DNA from: Actinomadura pelletieri DSM 43383
GTDB lineage: Bacteria; Actinomycetota; Actinomycetes; Streptosporangiales; Streptosporangiaceae
Assembly: GCF_003634705.1 (NCBI RefSeq)
Contig: NZ_RBWU01000002.1
Span: forward strand, 62,001-126,000
Direction of reading: 5' to 3'
DNA length: 64,000 nucleotides
In this document: in pieces, positions 10,663 to 19,365 of the stretch
Layout: every line of letters starts with the position of its first letter
How positions within the stretch are numbered: the first letter of the stretch is position 1
Notes under the pieces: model-generated
The model's database searches: none
Seen by the model: only the letters and a program-made list of their open reading frames with translations
Told to the model about the DNA's origin: nothing
Made by a program: the position numbers and the translations under genes

Positions 10663-10685
10663 CCCGGGGCCGTACGGCCGCCGGG
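10663..10685 (+). terminator. GC-rich hairpin downstream of rplO
   Basis: An inverted repeat built on a 12-bp palindrome (GGCCGTACGGCC) extended by CCCGG/CCGGG lies about 40 bases after rplO. It could terminate or attenuate transcription into secY. There is no U-tract. Confidence 0.4.
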
Positions 10686-10704
10686 ACGTGCGGGGCGGCC
10701 CTCG

Positions 10705-10770
10705 GCATGTCGGGGGTTCGGACGTCGGCGTCTAGCACGTCGGCGCTCGGCGCGTCGGCAGTCGGCGCAT
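10705..10770 (+). repeat. Degenerate short tandem repeats before secY
   Basis: About five imperfect copies of a 10-14 bp unit around GTCGGCG lie in the rplO-secY gap. They are not in a recognisable reading frame. The rest of 10626-10912 holds the hairpin upstream and a promoter candidate downstream. Confidence 0.5.
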
Positions 10771-10811
10771 CTGCTGTTAGAGTCACACCGGCGAAGGTGA
10801 TCGGGGTGAGA

Positions 10812-10842
10812 TTGCACACTCCCGCGTCTCACACGGTATCCT
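10812..10842 (+). promoter_or_regulatory. Candidate secY promoter
   Basis: TTGCAC (10812-10817) and TATCCT (10837-10842) are separated by 19 bp, slightly long for a housekeeping sigma factor. A start near 10849 would give secY-adk-map their own leader of about 64 nt. Confidence 0.35.
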
Positions 10843-10912
10843 CCGCCCGAAATCATGGACCTGTAACCGGCCCCTCGGTGGCCATGACCCCGCCAGTCAC
10901 GCAGGAGGAATG

Positions 10913-12208
10913 GTGCTGACCGCTTTCGCTCGGGCTTTTCGTACGCCTGACCTGCGTAAGAAGTTGCTGTTCACGTTGTTCATCATCTTGGTGTTCCGGC
11001 TGGGGTCGATCATCCCGACGCCGAACGTCAACGTTGAGGTCCTGAAGAAGACCGCGGATGACGCCAAGGAGGCCAACAACCTTTACGGCCTTGTCGACCT
11101 GTTCAGCGGTGGTGCGCTGCTGAAGCTCTCGATCTTCGCGCTGGGGATCATGCCGTACATCACGGCGAGCATCATCCTTCAGCTGCTCACGGTGGTGATT
11201 CCCCGGTTGGAGGCCCTGAAGAAGGAGGGCCAGTCCGGTACCACGAAGATCACCCAGTACACCCGCTACCTGACGGTGGGGCTGGCGATCCTGCAGGCCA
11301 CCGGCATCGTGGCGATGGCGAGCACCGGACAGTTGTTCCAGGGCATCTCCGGTAGCGGCGACATCCTGTACGACAAGGGCGTCTTCCCGATCATCACAAT
11401 GGTCATCTGCATGGTCGCGGGCACGTCCGTGATCATGTGGCTGGGTGAGCTGATCACCGACCGTGGCGTCGGCAACGGTATGTCGTTGCTGATCTTCACC
11501 CAGGTGGTCGCGGTGTTCCCCGCCCAGTTCTGGAGCATCTACAAGGCCAAGAACGGCTTCGTCTTCGCGGTGGTGCTCCTCGTCGGCCTCGCGATCATGG
11601 CCGGAGTCGTGTTCGTCGAACAGGCGCAGCGGCGCATCCCCGTCCAGTACGCCAAGCGCATGGTCGGCCGCCGCATGTACGGCGGAACGTCGACCTACAT
11701 CCCGCTGAAGGTGAACCAGGCCGGCATCATCCCGATCATCTTCGCGTCGTCCCTGCTGTACCTGCCGGTGCTGGCGACCCAGCTGTGGCCCAACACCAAG
11801 TGGCTCCAGAAGGTCCAGCCGTACCTGCAGCAGGACAACCCCTGGCACATGGCGGTCTTCTTCGTCTTCATCATCTTCTTCACCTACTTCTACGTGGCGA
11901 TCACCTTCAACCCCACTGAAGTGGCCGACAACATGAAGAAGTATGGTGGTTTCATCCCAGGTATCCGTCCTGGTCGGCCGACCGCCGAGTACCTCGACTT
12001 CGTGCTGACCAGGATCACCACACCCGGTGCCCTGTACCTGGGGCTCGTGTCGCTGATCCCCATGGTCGCGTTCGCACTCCTGAACGCGACACAGGAGTTC
12101 CCCTTCGGCGGTGCGAGCATCCTCATCATCGTCGGCGTCGGACTGGATACCGTGAAGCAGATCGAAAGTCAGCTCCAGCAGCGCAACTACGAGGGCTTCC
12201 TTCGATAG
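10913..12208 (+). CDS. secY: Preprotein translocase subunit SecY
   Basis: SecY (431 aa) forms the membrane channel of the Sec translocon with SecE and SecG. Ten hydrophobic segments run from about residue 15 to 415, and the plug and the GIRPGRPTAEYL cytoplasmic loop are evident. An ATG at 10910 is only one base from AGGAGG (10903-10908); the GTG at 10913 is four bases away and yields MLTAFARAF, the usual actinobacterial N-terminus, so it is preferred. adk starts directly after the stop. Confidence 0.97.
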   Translation: MLTAFARAFRTPDLRKKLLFTLFIILVFRLGSIIPTPNVNVEVLKKTADDAKEANNLYGLVDLFSGGALLKLSIFALGIMPYITASIILQLLTVVIPRLEALKKEGQSGTTKITQYTRYLTVGLAILQATGIVAMASTGQLFQGISGSGDILYDKGVFPIITMVICMVAGTSVIMWLGELITDRGVGNGMSLLIFTQVVAVFPAQFWSIYKAKNGFVFAVVLLVGLAIMAGVVFVEQAQRRIPVQYAKRMVGRRMYGGTSTYIPLKVNQAGIIPIIFASSLLYLPVLATQLWPNTKWLQKVQPYLQQDNPWHMAVFFVFIIFFTYFYVAITFNPTEVADNMKKYGGFIPGIRPGRPTAEYLDFVLTRITTPGALYLGLVSLIPMVAFALLNATQEFPFGGASILIIVGVGLDTVKQIESQLQQRNYEGFLR

Positions 12209-12859
12209 ATGCGTATCGTCCTGGTGGGCCCCCCTGGTGCGGGCAAGGGGACTCAGGCCCAGTACATCGCATCGCATCTGTCCATCCCGAAGATTTCGAC
12301 AGGTGACATCTTCCGCGCCAACGTCAGCGGCGGTACCGAGCTGGGCCGGCAGGCCAAGCAGTACATGGACCGTGGTGATCTGGTGCCCGACGAGGTCACG
12401 ATCGCGATGGTGCGTGACCGGCTCGGGCAGGACGACGCTCGCGACGGGTTCCTGCTGGACGGGTTCCCGCGCAACGTCCCGCAGGCCGAGACGCTGAAGA
12501 AGATCCTCGCCGAGTGGGACACTCGGCTCGACATCGTGTTGGAGCTGGTGGTCGACGAGGACGAGGTCGTCCGGCGGCTTTCGGGCCGCCGGACGTGCGA
12601 CCGGTGCGGGCGGATCTGGCATGTCGACTTCGACGACAAGCAGGACGACATCTGCGACGACTGCGGCGGTCACCTCTTCCAGCGTGACGACGACAAGAAA
12701 GAGGTCGTCATGCATCGCCTGGAGGTGTATAAGCACGACACGGCGCCGCTGGTGCAGTTCTACGCCGACGAGCACATCCTCGTCGGGATCGACGCGACCG
12801 GCCCGGTCGAGGAGGTCACCAAGCGCGCCCTGACCGCGCTCCGCCCGTTGGAGAAGTGA
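12209..12859 (+). CDS. adk: Adenylate kinase with zinc-type LID
   Basis: Adenylate kinase (216 aa) catalyses ATP + AMP = 2 ADP in the cytoplasm. The P-loop [10 protein letters not shown] is at residues 7-16, the AMP-binding DGFPRN at about 87, and the LID carries a Cys-X2-Cys...Cys-X2-Cys zinc-finger arrangement (CDRCG and CDDCG). Both substrate-binding arginines after the LID are kept. The ATG abuts the secY TAG with no ribosome-binding site, so translation probably depends on secY. Confidence 0.97.
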   Translation: MRIVLVGPPGAGKGTQAQYIASHLSIPKISTGDIFRANVSGGTELGRQAKQYMDRGDLVPDEVTIAMVRDRLGQDDARDGFLLDGFPRNVPQAETLKKILAEWDTRLDIVLELVVDEDEVVRRLSGRRTCDRCGRIWHVDFDDKQDDICDDCGGHLFQRDDDKKEVVMHRLEVYKHDTAPLVQFYADEHILVGIDATGPVEEVTKRALTALRPLEK

Positions 12860-12928
12860 AGGGCGCTCCTTGGTGGGGTGAAGGGCTCCCGGACGCGGCG
12901 ACCGTGAGCGTGAGGAGGCGCGAGAGAG

Positions 12929-13771
12929 ATGTTCAGAGGCCTCAGACAGAAGCCGGTCATCCAGATCAAGACGGCCGAGCAGGTCGAGTCGATGCGCGCG
13001 GCCGGGTTGCTGGTCGGGCGGACGTTGGAGCTGATGCGCGACGCCGTCCGGCCCGGGATCACCACCCTGGACCTGGACGCGCTGGCCGAGCAGCACATCC
13101 GCGACAACGGCGGTGTGCCCTCGTTCAAGGGCTACCACGGGTTCACCGGGACGATCTGCGCGTCCGTCAACGAGGAGGTCGTGCACGGCATCCCGCGGGC
13201 CGGGAAGGTCCTGCGGGACGGTGACCTGCTGTCCCTCGACTGCGGGGCGATCGTGGACGGCTGGCACGGCGACGCGGCGATCACCGTTCCGGTGGGCGAG
13301 ATCACCGAGGAACGGCGGCGGCTTCTCGAGGTGACCGAGGGGGCCCTGTGGCGCGGTCTGGCGGCCGGCAGGGTCGGGGCCAGGCTCACCGACATGTCGC
13401 ATGCGATCGAGGCTTACATCCGCTCTGAGGGCTCCTACGGCATCGTCGAGGGATATGGGGGGCATGGCATCGGGACCGAGATGCACATGGACCCCCTCAT
13501 CCCGAACCACGGCGAGGCCGGGCACGGGCCCGTCCTGAAGCCGGGCATGTGCTTCGCGGTCGAGCCGATGGTGAACCTCGGGGCGAAGGAGACGGTGGAA
13601 CTCGACGACGGGTGGACGGTCGTCACCCTCGACGGGCGGGCCTCGGCGCATTTCGAGCACACGTTCGCGGTCACGCCGGACGGCCCCCGCGTCCTCACCG
13701 CCCTGGACGAGGGCGAGGCATGGTTCACTCGGCTCGGCGTCGTCCAGAATGGAACTGAGACCTCGTCCTGA
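12929..13771 (+). CDS. map: Type I methionine aminopeptidase
   Basis: MetAP (280 aa) removes initiator Met from nascent proteins. The five metal ligands are visible: Asp in LSLDCGAI, Asp in WHGDAAI, His in GGHGIG, Glu in VEPMVN and Glu in HFEHTFAV. The product is a little long because of an N-terminal stretch before the catalytic fold. The ATG at 12929 follows GAGGAGG by about nine bases. Placement after secY-adk is conserved in actinobacteria. Confidence 0.96.
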   Translation: MFRGLRQKPVIQIKTAEQVESMRAAGLLVGRTLELMRDAVRPGITTLDLDALAEQHIRDNGGVPSFKGYHGFTGTICASVNEEVVHGIPRAGKVLRDGDLLSLDCGAIVDGWHGDAAITVPVGEITEERRRLLEVTEGALWRGLAAGRVGARLTDMSHAIEAYIRSEGSYGIVEGYGGHGIGTEMHMDPLIPNHGEAGHGPVLKPGMCFAVEPMVNLGAKETVELDDGWTVVTLDGRASAHFEHTFAVTPDGPRVLTALDEGEAWFTRLGVVQNGTETSS

Positions 13772-13785
13772 CGAGCGGAGGAGCC

Positions 13786-14232
13786 ATGGCGCCGAACCCT
13801 GAGATCCGGGCCTCGGACGCCGATCGCGACCGGGTGGCGGAGAGCCTGCGGGACCACTGCGGCGAAGGCCGGATCACCGTGGACGAACTGCAGGAGCGGT
13901 TGGAGGCGGTGTACGCGGCGAAGACCCTCGGGGAGTTGCAGGACGTCACCTTCGACCTTCCGGAGAAGGATCTGTACCAGCTCCCGGTCCCGGCGTCGCA
14001 GGCCAAGAGCACCGAGCCGGCCGTCCGGAGGTCCTCGTCCGGCGACGTCGAGTCCCAGCGGATCCGAACGATGTGGGGCTTCTGGGCCCTCGTCAACGTG
14101 ATCAACTTCGCCGTCTGGTCGGTCCTGATGGTGCAGGGGTCCGGGACCGTCTACCCGTGGTGGATCTGGGTGGCGGGTCCGTGGGGCGCGCTGCTGCTCC
14201 TGCGCACGATCTTCGGCGATCGGCGCGGCTGA
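13786..14232 (+). CDS. DUF1707 domain membrane protein
   Basis: This 148-aa protein starts with a DUF1707 (SHOCT-like) domain, residues 4-60: the pattern IRASDADRDRVAESL...GRITVDEL.ERL is characteristic. A linker and two hydrophobic segments (about 90-112 and 120-142) follow. Such proteins are widespread in actinobacteria; their function is unknown. GGAGGAG lies just before the ATG, 14 bases after map, so it may be co-transcribed with the spc operon. Confidence 0.85.
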   Translation: MAPNPEIRASDADRDRVAESLRDHCGEGRITVDELQERLEAVYAAKTLGELQDVTFDLPEKDLYQLPVPASQAKSTEPAVRRSSSGDVESQRIRTMWGFWALVNVINFAVWSVLMVQGSGTVYPWWIWVAGPWGALLLLRTIFGDRRG

Positions 14233-14260
14233 CCGCTCACCCCACGGCCCGTCCGACGGT

Positions 14261-15088
14261 TCACTCCGTGGCTCGATCCACGTCCATCAGCGGGCGGTAG
14301 TTCCCGGTCGGCGCGAAATGGGTCGTGGCCGTGCCGTCGTCGCCGACGAGGTGGACGGCGAACCCGGCGGGCTCCCCGGTGAAGGCCGCGCGGCCCTGTG
14401 CCGTGAGGTCAAGGTAGAGCTGCCGGTACGTGCTCGGGCACGTCGTGCTCACTGTTCCGGCCAGCGAGCCGACCGAGGCTCGGTGGACGTGCCCGGAGAT
14501 CACCCGCACGACCTGCGGGTGGCGGGAGAGCACCGACGCGAACCCGGCCGGGTCGACGAACCGCAGGTCGTCGATGAACCGCATTCCGACAGGGAAGGGC
14601 GGGTGGTGCGTCGCGATGACCGTCGGGGTGTCAGGGGCGGCTGCGAGTGTCCGGTCGAGCCACCCGAGCCGTTCCTCGTTCATGTGCCCGTGGGAGTGAC
14701 CGTCGACGGTGGTGTCGCAGCAGACGAGCCGTACGCCCGCCACGTCGACGGCGTACTGGAGGGGCGCCTGCGGGTAGAGCCCCGTGTCGGTCACCGCCGA
14801 ATGCTCGGTGAACGCCTTCCGTAGCTCGTCACGGTCGTCGTGGTTGCCGCACATCGGGTACACCGCCATCGGCAGCGGCGACAGCAGCGCGTGCAGCCGG
14901 GTGTACTCGGCGGCCGTGCCGCGCTCGGCGAGGTCGCCGGTGATGACGACGGCGTCCGGTCGCGCGGGCAGCGACAGCAGGCTCGACACGGCGGCCCGGA
15001 GCGCGCGGACCGGGCCCGAGCCGTCGTCCACCTCGCCGTCCCGTCCGGCCGCCAGGTGGATGTCGCTCAGCTGCGCGATGATCGCCAT
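14261..15088 (-). CDS. Class III cyclic-nucleotide-type phosphodiesterase / metallophosphoesterase
   Basis: This 275-aa protein belongs to the calcineurin-like metallophosphoesterases, close to CpdA. The binuclear metal motifs occur in order: LSDIHL (residue 7), GDLAERG, GNHDDRD, ATHHPP and SGHVHR. Substrate (cAMP, 2',3'-cAMP or phospholipid) cannot be told from sequence. The ATG at 15088 is preferred over an upstream start because AGGAGAGAGG lies immediately before it. It is convergent with the DUF1707 gene. Confidence 0.85.
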   Translation of the reverse strand: MAIIAQLSDIHLAAGRDGEVDDGSGPVRALRAAVSSLLSLPARPDAVVITGDLAERGTAAEYTRLHALLSPLPMAVYPMCGNHDDRDELRKAFTEHSAVTDTGLYPQAPLQYAVDVAGVRLVCCDTTVDGHSHGHMNEERLGWLDRTLAAAPDTPTVIATHHPPFPVGMRFIDDLRFVDPAGFASVLSRHPQVVRVISGHVHRASVGSLAGTVSTTCPSTYRQLYLDLTAQGRAAFTGEPAGFAVHLVGDDGTATTHFAPTGNYRPLMDVDRATE

Positions 15089-15245
15089 CGATCCTCTCTC
15101 CTTGCCCGAGCACCAACGATCCCGGGGACGTTCCCGGGACGGCACGATGACGATCTTCGCGCCCGCCGGGCCGCACTGTCGACTTCGGCGCGGCCGCCGT
15201 CCCGTACGGTTCCGGCGCCGTCACGCACGGACACGCGCGCGGGGT

Positions 15246-15803
15246 TCAGGCGACGTGCGAGATCACCAGGGAGAGGGCGGAGGTGACGTCCTCGGCGGGC
15301 GGCGCGACGTCCGGGACGACCTCGCGGAGGGCGAGCCAGCCGTTGATCGCCTGGACGGTCGGTTTCGCCTCCACGAGCTGCGGGTCGTCCAGCCCGTACC
15401 AGGCGGCCACCTTGGACCAGCGCCACAGCCGGTGGCCCGCCGACGACATCTCCGACGAGGGGAAGCCGGCGGCGCCGCGGGCCCCGGTGATCGCGTGCCG
15501 GACGGAGTCGAGGGACCGTCCGACCCGTTCGGCGATGTCGCGGATGGTCAGCAGCGGATCGGCCTCGACCTGGAGCACGTTGACGCCGGACGCGCTGGCC
15601 TCGACATGCTCCACCACCTCCATGATCGCCGCGGCCAGGGTGGTGCTCTCCCACGAGCAGGAGGCGCTTCCCGTCCGGTTCGCGTGTTGGGGGTCTTGGA
15701 CGACCGAGACGGTGACGGCGCCGTGGGTGCGGTCGAACAGCGGGTCCAGCTCGTCCTCGTAGAGAGGGCGGCTGAGGATCAGCGCGAAGTCATAGCTCGG
15801 CAT
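15246..15803 (-). CDS. Uncharacterised protein with helix-turn-helix segment
   Basis: This 185-aa protein is not assigned to a named family. Residues 1-75 look like a small alpha/beta domain. Residues about 85-140 resemble a winged or AlpA-like helix-turn-helix (LTIRDIAERVGRSLDSVRHAITG, then W-rich RLWRWSKVAAWYG). The ATG at 15803 has a strong GAGGAGG. It is divergent from infA, whose promoter must lie in the shared 262-bp gap, but a role in infA control is only a guess. Confidence 0.65.
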   Translation of the reverse strand: MPSYDFALILSRPLYEDELDPLFDRTHGAVTVSVVQDPQHANRTGSASCSWESTTLAAAIMEVVEHVEASASGVNVLQVEADPLLTIRDIAERVGRSLDSVRHAITGARGAAGFPSSEMSSAGHRLWRWSKVAAWYGLDDPQLVEAKPTVQAINGWLALREVVPDVAPPAEDVTSALSLVISHVA

Positions 15804-15928
15804 GCCGATCCTCCTCGAACGTATCTCTCCTGGGAAAGGTACCAACGCGTGCGGGATGTATGCTTGAGGCGGGAGCAGTCTCCGCGCCCGTATCATGCGT
15901 TGATTTCGCATTGCACGGCCGGTTGACG

Positions 15929-15934
15929 TAGACT
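15929..15934 (+). promoter_or_regulatory. Candidate -10 box for the infA operon
   Basis: TAGACT at 15929-15934 is a good actinobacterial -10 hexamer; the -35 region is poor. A start near 15941 would give a leader of about 125 nt. The rest of 15804-16065 shows no ORF worth calling. Confidence 0.4.
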
Positions 15935-16065
15935 CCTTTGTCGGTCCGTCGCCGGCCGCCTGATTCCCCTTCCTGACGTGTCCCACGTCGCGGTGTGGAT
16001 TGCGGTCGATTCTCCTCCGGGAGCCGGGCCACGTCCAATGAGCCGATCAGCGAAGCGCGGAGGAC

Positions 16066-16287
16066 ATGCCCAAGAAAGAAGGGGCCATCGAGATCGAGGG
16101 CACCGTCATCGAGTCGCTCCCGAACGCCATGTTCCGGGTGGAGCTCGACAACGGGCACAAGGTGCTCGCCCACATCAGCGGCAAGATGCGGATGCACTAC
16201 ATCCGGATCCTGCCGGACGACCGCGTCGTTGTGGAGCTGAGCCCCTACGACCTCACGCGCGGTCGGATCGTCTACCGCTACAAGTGA
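16066..16287 (+). CDS. infA: Translation initiation factor IF-1
   Basis: IF-1 (73 aa) is an OB-fold factor that occupies the A site during initiation. [15 protein letters not shown] and [14 protein letters not shown] identify it, and the length is standard. GCGGAGG lies upstream of the ATG. It opens the infA-rpmJ-rpsM-rpsK-rpsD-rpoA-rplQ group. Confidence 0.98.
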   Translation: MPKKEGAIEIEGTVIESLPNAMFRVELDNGHKVLAHISGKMRMHYIRILPDDRVVVELSPYDLTRGRIVYRYK

Positions 16288-16313
16288 ACAAGCCATCCCA
16301 CTGGGGTTGCCTT

Positions 16314-16335
16314 CCCCGCGCGTGGCGGCGCGGGG
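16314..16335 (+). other. Hairpin between infA and rpmJ
   Basis: A perfect 8-bp stem (16314-16321 with 16328-16335, 6-nt loop) lies in the 73-bp gap. It may act as partial terminator or mRNA stabiliser. Confidence 0.5.
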
Positions 16336-16360
16336 GTGACCCTTATCTCCAGGAGACCCA

Positions 16361-16474
16361 GTGAAGGTCAAGCCGAGCGTCAAGAAGATCTGCAAGAACT
16401 GCCGGGTCATCCGGCGGCACGGCCGGGTCATGGTCATCTGCTCCGACCCGCGCCACAAGCAGCGCCAGGGCTGA
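16361..16474 (+). CDS. rpmJ: 50S ribosomal protein L36, zinc type
   Basis: L36 is only 37 aa. The start is GTG with AGGAGACC upstream, giving [17 protein letters not shown] CxxC pair, a later Cys and a His (CSDPRHKQ) form the zinc site of the C+ form. It lies between infA and rpsM as in nearly all bacteria. Confidence 0.95.
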   Translation: MKVKPSVKKICKNCRVIRRHGRVMVICSDPRHKQRQG

Positions 16475-16528
16475 CAGGCCCGGAGCCGCACACAGGCAAG
16501 CGCATCGCAACCTTCGCATTCCAGGGTG

Positions 16529-16557
16529 GCCGTACGGTCCGTTCCGGGCCGTACGGC
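16529..16557 (+). other. Hairpin upstream of rpsM
   Basis: GCCGTACGG at 16529-16537 pairs perfectly with 16549-16557; each arm contains the palindrome CCGTACGG. It lies in the 198-bp rpmJ-rpsM gap, which shows no other feature. It may be a terminator/attenuator or the start of an S13/S4-responsive leader. Confidence 0.4.
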
Positions 16558-16672
16558 ACCGGTGTGTGAAGGGGCCACCCCCGGATCGACGGAGGCCGGG
16601 GCCGCCACCCGGGCAGGGTGTTCGCGGACGCGATGCGTCCATACCTCCGCACTATGAAGGGAAACTGCCCAT

Positions 16673-17053
16673 ATGGCACGCCTCCTCGGCGTCGACCTCC
16701 CGCGCGAAAAGCGCTTGGAGGTCGCTCTCACCTACATCTTCGGCATCGGCCGGACGCGGGCGCTGGAGACCCTCGAGGGCACCGGCATCAGCGGCGACCT
16801 GCGGGTGCACCAGCTCGGCGACGACGAGATGGTGAAACTCCGCGACTGGATCGAGGCGAACTACAAGATCGAGGGTGATCTTCGCCGCGAGGTCCAGGCG
16901 GACATCCGCCGCAAGATCGAGATCGGCTGCTACCAGGGCATCCGGCACCGCCGCGGGCTTCCCGTGCACGGTCAGCGCACGCAGACCAACGCGCGCACCC
17001 GCAAGGGCAAGAAGAAGACGGTCGCCGGTAAGAAGAAGGCCGGCAAGAAGTAG
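16673..17053 (+). CDS. rpsM: 30S ribosomal protein S13
   Basis: S13 (126 aa) contacts P-site tRNA from the 30S head. The [15 protein letters not shown] helix-two-turn-helix, the [22 protein letters not shown] signature, and a basic Lys-rich tail are present. AAGGGAAACTGCCCAT supplies the ribosome-binding site. Confidence 0.97.
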   Translation: MARLLGVDLPREKRLEVALTYIFGIGRTRALETLEGTGISGDLRVHQLGDDEMVKLRDWIEANYKIEGDLRREVQADIRRKIEIGCYQGIRHRRGLPVHGQRTQTNARTRKGKKKTVAGKKKAGKK

Positions 17054-17102
17054 TCCGGAGTTCGGTCCTCCGGATCGATGACCTCACGAGTAGAGAGAGC
17101 AG

Positions 17103-17504
17103 ATGCCTCCTAAGAGCCGTCCAGGCGCCAAGAAGGTGCGCCGCAAGGAAAAGAAGAACATCGCTCACGGGCACGCCCACATCAAGAGCACGTTCAACAA
17201 CACGATCGTTTCGATCACCGACCCCAACGGCAACGTGATCTCCTGGGCCTCCTCGGGCCATGTCGGGTTCAAGGGCTCCCGCAAGTCCACGCCGTACGCC
17301 GCGCAGCAGGCCGCCGAGGCCGCCGCCCGGCGCGCGATGGAGCACGGGATGCGCAAGGTCGACGTCTTCGTGAAGGGCCCGGGTTCGGGCCGCGAGACCG
17401 CCATCCGGTCGCTGCAGGCGACCGGCCTCGAGGTCGGCTCGATCCAGGACGTCACGCCCGTTCCGCACAACGGCTGCCGCCCGCCCAAGCGTCGCCGGGT
17501 CTGA
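17103..17504 (+). CDS. rpsK: 30S ribosomal protein S11
   Basis: S11 (133 aa) forms the platform of the 30S near the E-site m[18 protein letters not shown] and [17 protein letters not shown] are nearly invariant. It lies 49 bases after rpsM and 21 before rpsD. Confidence 0.98.
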   Translation: MPPKSRPGAKKVRRKEKKNIAHGHAHIKSTFNNTIVSITDPNGNVISWASSGHVGFKGSRKSTPYAAQQAAEAAARRAMEHGMRKVDVFVKGPGSGRETAIRSLQATGLEVGSIQDVTPVPHNGCRPPKRRRV

Positions 17505-17525
17505 GGCAGGGGAGAACACGAAACC

Positions 17526-18152
17526 ATGGCTCGTTACACCGGTGCGGACTGCAAGCTCTGCCGCCGCGAGAAGATGAAGCTGTTCCTCAAGGGCAGCAAG
17601 TGCGAGGGCCCCAAGTGCCCGATCGAGATCCGTCCCTACCCGCCGGGTGAGCACGGTCGCGGTCGGCCGAAGGAGACCGAGTACCTGCTGCAGCTCCGCG
17701 AGAAGCAGAAGGCACGGCGCATCTACGGCGTGCTGGAGCGGCAGTTCCACAACTACTACGTCGAGGCGAACCGCCAGCAGGGCAAGACGGGCGACAACCT
17801 GCTCGCCCTCCTGGAGCGGCGGCTCGACAACGTCGTCTACCGCGCGGGCTTCGCCAAGTCCCGCGACATGGCCCGCCAGCTCATCCGGCACGGCCACATC
17901 AGGGTCAACGGCAGGAAGGTCAACATCCCGTCGGCCCTGGTCTCCGAGGCCGACATCGTCGATGTCAAGCCGAAGTCGCTGGAGATGACGCCGTTCCAGG
18001 TCGCCAAGGCCGAGGTCGGCGAGCGTCCCGTCCCGGCGTGGCTCGGCGTGGACGGCGACCGGATGCGGATCCTCGTGCACTCGCTGCCCGTCCGGCAGCA
18101 GATCGACGCTCCCGTCCAGGAGCAGCTGATCGTCGAGCTCTACTCCAAGTAG
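17526..18152 (+). CDS. rpsD: 30S ribosomal protein S4, zinc type
   Basis: S4 (208 aa) nucleates 30S assembly and in many bacteria represses its own operon. The N-terminus has a four-Cys zinc site (CKLC and CEGPKC). The S4 RNA-binding domain covers about residues 95-160 ([23 protein letters not shown]...). Because S4 is a known autogenous regulator, the strong hairpin just after it is worth noting. Confidence 0.97.
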   Translation: MARYTGADCKLCRREKMKLFLKGSKCEGPKCPIEIRPYPPGEHGRGRPKETEYLLQLREKQKARRIYGVLERQFHNYYVEANRQQGKTGDNLLALLERRLDNVVYRAGFAKSRDMARQLIRHGHIRVNGRKVNIPSALVSEADIVDVKPKSLEMTPFQVAKAEVGERPVPAWLGVDGDRMRILVHSLPVRQQIDAPVQEQLIVELYSK

Positions 18153-18163
18153 GGGCTCAACGC

Positions 18164-18200
18164 GTCCCGCCGGGGTCCCCACGTGGGATTCCGGCGGGAC
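18164..18200 (+). other. Long hairpin between rpsD and rpoA
   Basis: A perfect 10-bp stem (18164-18173 with 18191-18200) surrounds a second palindrome (CCCACGTGGG). It sits in the 107-bp gap before rpoA. Partial termination here would lower rpoA relative to ribosomal genes; that is inference. Confidence 0.55.
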
Positions 18201-18259
18201 GGGGAACACTCACACACGCGGTAGTCAAATAGCGGGCACCGCGGAAAGAAGGCACTACC

Positions 18260-19273
18260 ATGCTCATCGCTCAGCGTCCGACTCTCACCGAAGAGCAGGT
18301 CGACGAGTACCGGTCCCGGTTCACCATCGAGCCGCTGGAGCCGGGCTTCGGCTACACGATCGGCAACTCGCTGCGTCGTACCCTGCTCTCCTCGATTCCC
18401 GGTGCGGCCGTCACCAGCATCCGGATCGAGGGCGTCCTGCACGAGTTCTCCACCGTGCCGGGCGTCAAGGAAGACGTCACCGACATCATCCTGAACCTCA
18501 AGGAGCTCGTCGTCTCGTCCGAGCACGACGAGCCCGTGGTCATGTACCTGCGCAAGCAGGGCCCGGGCGAGGTCACCGCGGCCGACATCGCGCCGCCCGC
18601 GGGCGTCGAGGTCCACAACCCCGACCTGCACATCGCCACGCTGAACAACAAGGCCAAGCTGGAGATGGAGCTGACGGTCGAGCGCGGCCGCGGCTACGTC
18701 TCCGCCGCGCAGAACAAGCAGCCGGGGCAGGAGATCGGCCGGATTCCGATCGACTCGATCTACTCGCCGGTGCTGAAGGTCACCTACAAGGTCGAGGCGA
18801 CCCGAGTCGAGCAGCGCACCGACTTCGACCGCCTCATCCTGGACGTGGAGACCAAGCAGGCGATGCTGCCGCGCGACGCGGTGGCGTCCGCCGGCAAGAC
18901 CCTCGTCGAGCTGTTCGGCCTGGCCCGTGAGCTCAATGTCGAGGCCGAGGGCATCGACATGGGCCCGTCCCCGACGGACGCGGCGCTCGCCGCCGACCTG
19001 GCCCTGCCGATCGAGGAGCTGAACCTCACGGTCCGCTCCTACAACTGCCTCAAGCGCGAGGGCATCCACTCGGTGGGCGAGCTCGTCGCCCGCTCCGAGC
19101 AGGACCTGCTCGACATCCGCAACTTCGGCGCCAAGTCGATCGAAGAGGTCAAGCAGAAGCTCAACGACATGGGCCTGTCGCTGAAGGACTCCCCGCCCGG
19201 GTTCGACCCGAGCGCGGCGGCCGACAACTACAGCGACGACGACCAGAGCTACGCCGAGACCGAGCAGTACTGA
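18260..19273 (+). CDS. rpoA: RNA polymerase alpha subunit
   Basis: Alpha (337 aa) dimerises to nucleate RNA polymerase and contacts UP elements and activators. The N-terminal domain (to about 230) contains [21 protein letters not shown]; the C-terminal domain (about 250-310) has the two helix-hairpin-helix motifs [12 protein letters not shown] and [12 protein letters not shown]. The acidic tail of about 25 residues is typical of actinobacteria. GAAAGAAGG precedes the ATG. Confidence 0.98.
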   Translation: MLIAQRPTLTEEQVDEYRSRFTIEPLEPGFGYTIGNSLRRTLLSSIPGAAVTSIRIEGVLHEFSTVPGVKEDVTDIILNLKELVVSSEHDEPVVMYLRKQGPGEVTAADIAPPAGVEVHNPDLHIATLNNKAKLEMELTVERGRGYVSAAQNKQPGQEIGRIPIDSIYSPVLKVTYKVEATRVEQRTDFDRLILDVETKQAMLPRDAVASAGKTLVELFGLARELNVEAEGIDMGPSPTDAALAADLALPIEELNLTVRSYNCLKREGIHSVGELVARSEQDLLDIRNFGAKSIEEVKQKLNDMGLSLKDSPPGFDPSAAADNYSDDDQSYAETEQY

Positions 19274-19286
19274 CATCCGAGCCCGG

Positions 19287-19311
19287 CGGCCGGGGGCGCG
19301 TCCCCCGGCCG
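19287..19311 (+). other. Hairpin between rpoA and rplQ
   Basis: A perfect 10-bp G+C stem (19287-19296 with 19302-19311, 5-nt loop) begins 14 bases after the rpoA stop. No U-tract follows, so read-through into rplQ is likely. Confidence 0.5.
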
Positions 19312-19365
19312 TCCGGGACCAGCTGACACCGGTACCTGACACGGCCGGTGCAGAAAGGAAGCACC

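Noticed and set aside
10853..13660. A 935-codon minus-strand open frame across secY, adk and map
   Set aside because: Antisense shadow; composition is Arg/Asp/His-rich without any domain, while the plus strand encodes three clear enzymes.
15923..15928. TTGACG as the infA -35 box
   Set aside because: No acceptable -10 lies 16-19 bp downstream; the adjacent TAGACT fits better as a -10.
15804..16065. tRNA gene in the infA upstream gap
   Set aside because: No cloverleaf-compatible arms or T-loop (GTTCGAAT-like) sequence could be found.
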